The translations under genes and the position numbers were made by a program. From contig WAMJ01000094.1 in NCBI GenBank assembly GCA_015522385.1, forward strand, positions 1 through 24,758: a stretch of 24,758 nucleotides of DNA, given 5' to 3'. Origin of the DNA: Candidatus Heimdallarchaeota archaeon (GTDB lineage Archaea; Asgardarchaeota; Heimdallarchaeia; Heimdallarchaeales; Kariarchaeaceae). Positions 22,739 through 24,758 of the stretch are shown here, one piece after another (the stretch's first letter is position 1; every line of letters starts with the position of its first letter). The notes under the pieces are model-generated. The model had not been told where the DNA came from. It was given only the letters and a program-made list of their open reading frames with translations, and did not search any database.

Positions 22739-24334
22739 TCACGTCACTGTGATGGTATACCACCATGCTGCTGCACCAGAGTCGGCATAGTATGAGCCTC
22801 CTGCACTTTCCGCGGTGAAATACGCGTTGTAGGTTGTTAGCAGGTCATCCGAGGACCAACCTCCGTCATCATCCCATAGTTGGAATTGTACGTGGAGTTG
22901 ATCTGTCTTGATCATCCTTCCAGAGTAGAGTACTGCATCACTCCCAGATCCTTGTCTGTAGGTGTCATAGATGTAGTATGTGTCTTCACCATTCCAGTAT
23001 GTCCATTCACCGTAGGAGATCTCATAACCAGTTTTGCCGATCTTGCTTCTGATATAGTTCTCACCTTGGCTAAAGTCGTCACCATCGTAGTCAACCCTGA
23101 CCATTGTGGGGACAACCTTCACGTCCACTGTCTGACCGATGTCAGAGGTCATTCCATTCACGCTGACCCTGATCTCGTTTGTACCACCTCCGGAATCGGC
23201 AGCTGTATCGCTGTAGTAGTCTACTCCGTCGACATCTTCGGAGAACATCACATCCCTGTACCAGAATGTGTTCACCATATCATTGTCCTCCCTGAGAACA
23301 ATCTTAATATCCATCCTTGGAGAGGTTCCCGGTAGTGCAAATATTCCCGTATTAGGACCTGAGTTTCCGGGGTTGTACGTGAACGGTCCGTCTCTATTGT
23401 AGTTTAATGTACTCACAAATTGGTAATTATCATTTCCACCGTCCAAGTCAACATAAACATCCATATAGTACTCCTCGGTTCCCCACTCATGATCACCCTC
23501 CATCCTGAAGTACTCCAATCTGATGAATGCATTTCCAACGAGTGGAAGACCCTCTCCTTGGTTGGCAGGGTTGTAACCCAAGGTCTCAAGGACAAGGTCA
23601 ATGGCGTTAGGGAGGGTTGCAAGTTCACTGTGGTGTGCGTTCAATACATAGTGAACGGCGCCATTCAATTTTGGAGAATCAGTGGGCACAACTCCATCAA
23701 ATCCAGGGAGGTACCATGGATCTCCTCCAACTGTAACGTAGTTCTCACCCGAGGGCTCGGAGTAACCGAGGGAGTTGAGGAATGAGCTACCAGGTTTCAT
23801 CTGAGCTGCGGATGCAGACCAGTCTCCAAATAAGGGCGACAGCTGTCCAATGTATGCCTCCCATGTACCGTGGTTCGGTGTTCCAAGCATCATGAGTGTG
23901 CCTACCCTACTCGCCCAGTTGTCGTCGATGTTGGGATCTGATGGACCCTTCTCAATAAGGTACCTGCTGATCAGACCACCCATGGAGTGAGCCACAATGT
24001 TGATGGCAGATCCGGGAGCAGTCTTGGCCTTTATCATCTCCTCGACCTGATTCGCGAGGGCTGGAATATCAAGATTTCCTGGATACGCGGATGCATCGTA
24101 TGAAATTGCCTGAGTTCCAGATTTGTAGTCGTCAAAGTCTATCACCGTCATGCCCTGTGATTCAAGGACAGGAATCATCTTTTTGAAGATAGATCCGTCT
24201 CCCTGCCACCCGGGGATCAACACAACTGGTGTATCTGCAGAAGCAGTCGATGCGATTATCAGACCTGAAGTTAGCAGAATCGCAAGAACTGCCATAGATT
24301 TGTACGATCTTGTGAATTTTGTAAACGATTTCAC
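22739..24334 (-). CDS. secreted lipase-like alpha/beta hydrolase with a beta-rich C-terminal half
   Basis: The 531-residue protein has a signal peptide (hydrophobic residues about 13-29, then ASTASA), so it is exported. Residues about 35-255 form an alpha/beta hydrolase: VVLIPGWQGDGSIF (oxyanion region), nucleophile elbow AHSMGG (S117), GTPNHGT, acid D213 in FDGVVP, and H234/H235 in NAHHSEL. This resembles secreted triacylglycerol lipases and PGAP1-like esterases. Residues about 265-531 are beta-rich and acidic, with many Tyr/Trp and D-x-D-G-G/D repeats (DLDGGNDNY, DYDGDD, WDDDGGW), and may bind calcium or a substrate; no family is recognised. No C-terminal anchor is present. The start is GTG at 24334, supported by GCATTTAAC (24358-24366) 28 nt upstream. 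The true substrate is unknown. Confidence 0.87.
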   Translation of the reverse strand: MKSFTKFTRSYKSMAVLAILLTSGLIIASTASADTPVVLIPGWQGDGSIFKKMIPVLESQGMTVIDFDDYKSGTQAISYDASAYPGNLDIPALANQVEEMIKAKTAPGSAINIVAHSMGGLISRYLIEKGPSDPNIDDNWASRVGTLMMLGTPNHGTWEAYIGQLSPLFGDWSASAAQMKPGSSFLNSLGYSEPSGENYVTVGGDPWYLPGFDGVVPTDSPKLNGAVHYVLNAHHSELATLPNAIDLVLETLGYNPANQGEGLPLVGNAFIRLEYFRMEGDHEWGTEEYYMDVYVDLDGGNDNYQFVSTLNYNRDGPFTYNPGNSGPNTGIFALPGTSPRMDIKIVLREDNDMVNTFWYRDVMFSEDVDGVDYYSDTAADSGGGTNEIRVSVNGMTSDIGQTVDVKVVPTMVRVDYDGDDFSQGENYIRSKIGKTGYEISYGEWTYWNGEDTYYIYDTYRQGSGSDAVLYSGRMIKTDQLHVQFQLWDDDGGWSSDDLLTTYNAYFTAESAGGSYYADSGAAAWWYTITVT

Positions 24335-24357
24335 ATTCTGGACTTGACTAGAGAGTT

Positions 24358-24366
24358 GTTAAATGC
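24358..24366 (-). promoter_or_regulatory. TATA-like box for the lipase-like gene
   Basis: GCATTTAAC on the minus strand is centred 28 nt before the GTG at 24334. No SD is present. Confidence 0.5.
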
Positions 24367-24556
24367 TTTGTTCTTCTATTTTAGGAAGGAATCATTCTGT
24401 ACGTTAAACAATTTTTTGATTTGTCCCTGTCCGTGTGATATCTTTTCAGTACGGATTTTTACGTTCGGTTCTATGGGTTTTAAATACATTTGGGTGTATA
24501 TATAGGAAAAATATTTACAAGGTTTCTGAATGGTTATTTTTACCAACATGTGGGTC

Positions 24557-24565
24557 TAAAATTAA
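24557..24565 (+). promoter_or_regulatory. TATA-like box for the 3'-truncated gene at 24591
   Basis: TAAAATTAA is centred 30 nt before the ATG at 24591 and 36 nt before the second ATG at 24597, favouring the first. Confidence 0.5.
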
Positions 24566-24590
24566 GAACCTATTGTGTTTGGTACAATTA

Positions 24591-24758
24591 ATGACAATGA
24601 AAATACTCATTGAAGGGATAGGGGGTATCGGGGGGATCCTTGCGGGTAGATTCCTGCAGGCAGGTCTCGATGTGACCCTCATCACAAACAACGAAACTAT
24701 ATCCAATAGGATCAATTCTGCTGGTCTGACAATTATTGAGGACGGGAAAGAGGAGATA
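24591..24758 (+). CDS. ketopantoate reductase-like NAD(P)-binding protein, 3' truncated
   Basis: Only the first 56 residues lie in the window. They form the first Rossmann unit: MTMKILIEGIGGIGGILAGR, with the dinucleotide-binding G-x-G-x-x-G glycines, then FLQAGLDVTLITNNE, then GLTIIEDGKEE. This is the opening of the ketopantoate reductase (PanE/ApbA) family, which reduces 2-dehydropantoate to pantoate in coenzyme A synthesis. Other NAD(P)-dependent dehydrogenases start similarly, so the exact enzyme is not certain from this fragment. The start at 24591 (rather than 24597) is chosen from the TATA-like box 30 nt upstream. Confidence 0.7.
   Translation, partial: MTMKILIEGIGGIGGILAGRFLQAGLDVTLITNNETISNRINSAGLTIIEDGKEEI

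Larger units (their letters stand above)
24335..24590. other. 256-bp divergent intergenic region
   Basis: A/T-rich. It holds the promoter of the lipase-like gene (minus, GCATTTAAC at 24358-24366) and of the ketopantoate-reductase-like gene (plus, TAAAATTAA at 24557-24565). A TATATATAGG run near 24496-24504 is a further possible box. I see no gene, hairpin or RNA here. Confidence 0.5.

Noticed and set aside
24515..24715. 66-codon minus-strand frame
   Set aside because: It lies opposite the start of a clear Rossmann-fold gene and its sequence has no recognisable features.

Overview
The window is archaeal. It encodes the proteasome-activating nucleotidase PAN, a PUA protein of the MCT-1/Tma20 type, an endonuclease Q-type PHP nuclease, and a surface protein with an archaeal type IV pilin N-terminus. 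Almost every gene that heads a transcription unit has an A/T-rich TATA-like box about 21-32 nt before its start codon and no Shine-Dalgarno (SD) sequence, the arrangement of leaderless archaeal mRNAs. The lineage is less certain. The 7TM protein with a longin/roadblock-like tail, the HEAT-repeat protein and the mix of bacterial-type metabolic genes (ThrB/ThrC, branch-1 nitrilase, proline dehydrogenase) would suit an Asgard, perhaps Heimdall-like, archaeon, but this is a guess from gene content. There are no RNA genes, insertion sequences, CRISPR arrays or other signs of a mobile element.

Layout. 1-305: tail of a [2Fe-2S] BFD-like protein cut by the window edge. 439-2040: anchored surface glycoprotein with a duplicated domain. 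2089-2609: two small genes meeting tail to tail. 2664-4286: HEAT-repeat protein. 4339-6515: two divergent GT-B glycosyltransferases. 6774-12401: a two-gene surface module, a C-terminally anchored Ig-like protein followed with no gap by a 1255-residue pilin-headed protein carrying about 13 beta-sandwich repeats. 12391-15523 (minus): nitrilase, threonine synthase and homoserine kinase, apparently one operon. 15550-17676 (minus): 7TM sensor-like protein, A-type Fe-S carrier homologue and PUA protein, each with its own promoter. 17789-19997: PAN and proline dehydrogenase. 20014-22046 (minus): EndoQ-like nuclease and a SAM methyltransferase. 22097-22670: a 44-residue membrane peptide, not previously called here, coupled to a 145-residue single-pass membrane protein. 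22739-24334 (minus): secreted lipase-like hydrolase. 24591-end: start of a ketopantoate-reductase-like protein.

How the genes may work together. The cell-surface genes (439, 6774 and 8634), the secreted hydrolase and the two glycosyltransferases suggest a region devoted to the cell envelope: the surface proteins are rich in N-glycosylation sequons and the glycosyltransferases could supply their glycans. The thr genes carry out the last two steps of threonine synthesis. PAN, PUA and EndoQ are housekeeping functions in proteolysis, translation and DNA repair. Start codons follow two modes: first genes use leaderless starts (often GTG or TTG), while downstream genes (8634, thrC, thrB and 22233) have SD sequences in or just after the end of the preceding gene. 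This pattern was used to correct several starts.

The most unusual items are the giant pilin-headed repeat protein, the 44-aa/145-aa membrane pair, the duplicated-domain surface protein and the 7TM protein with a longin-like tail. No stretch over 300 bases lacks a gene; the longest gaps are 6516-6773 and 24335-24590, which hold promoters and little else that I can see.
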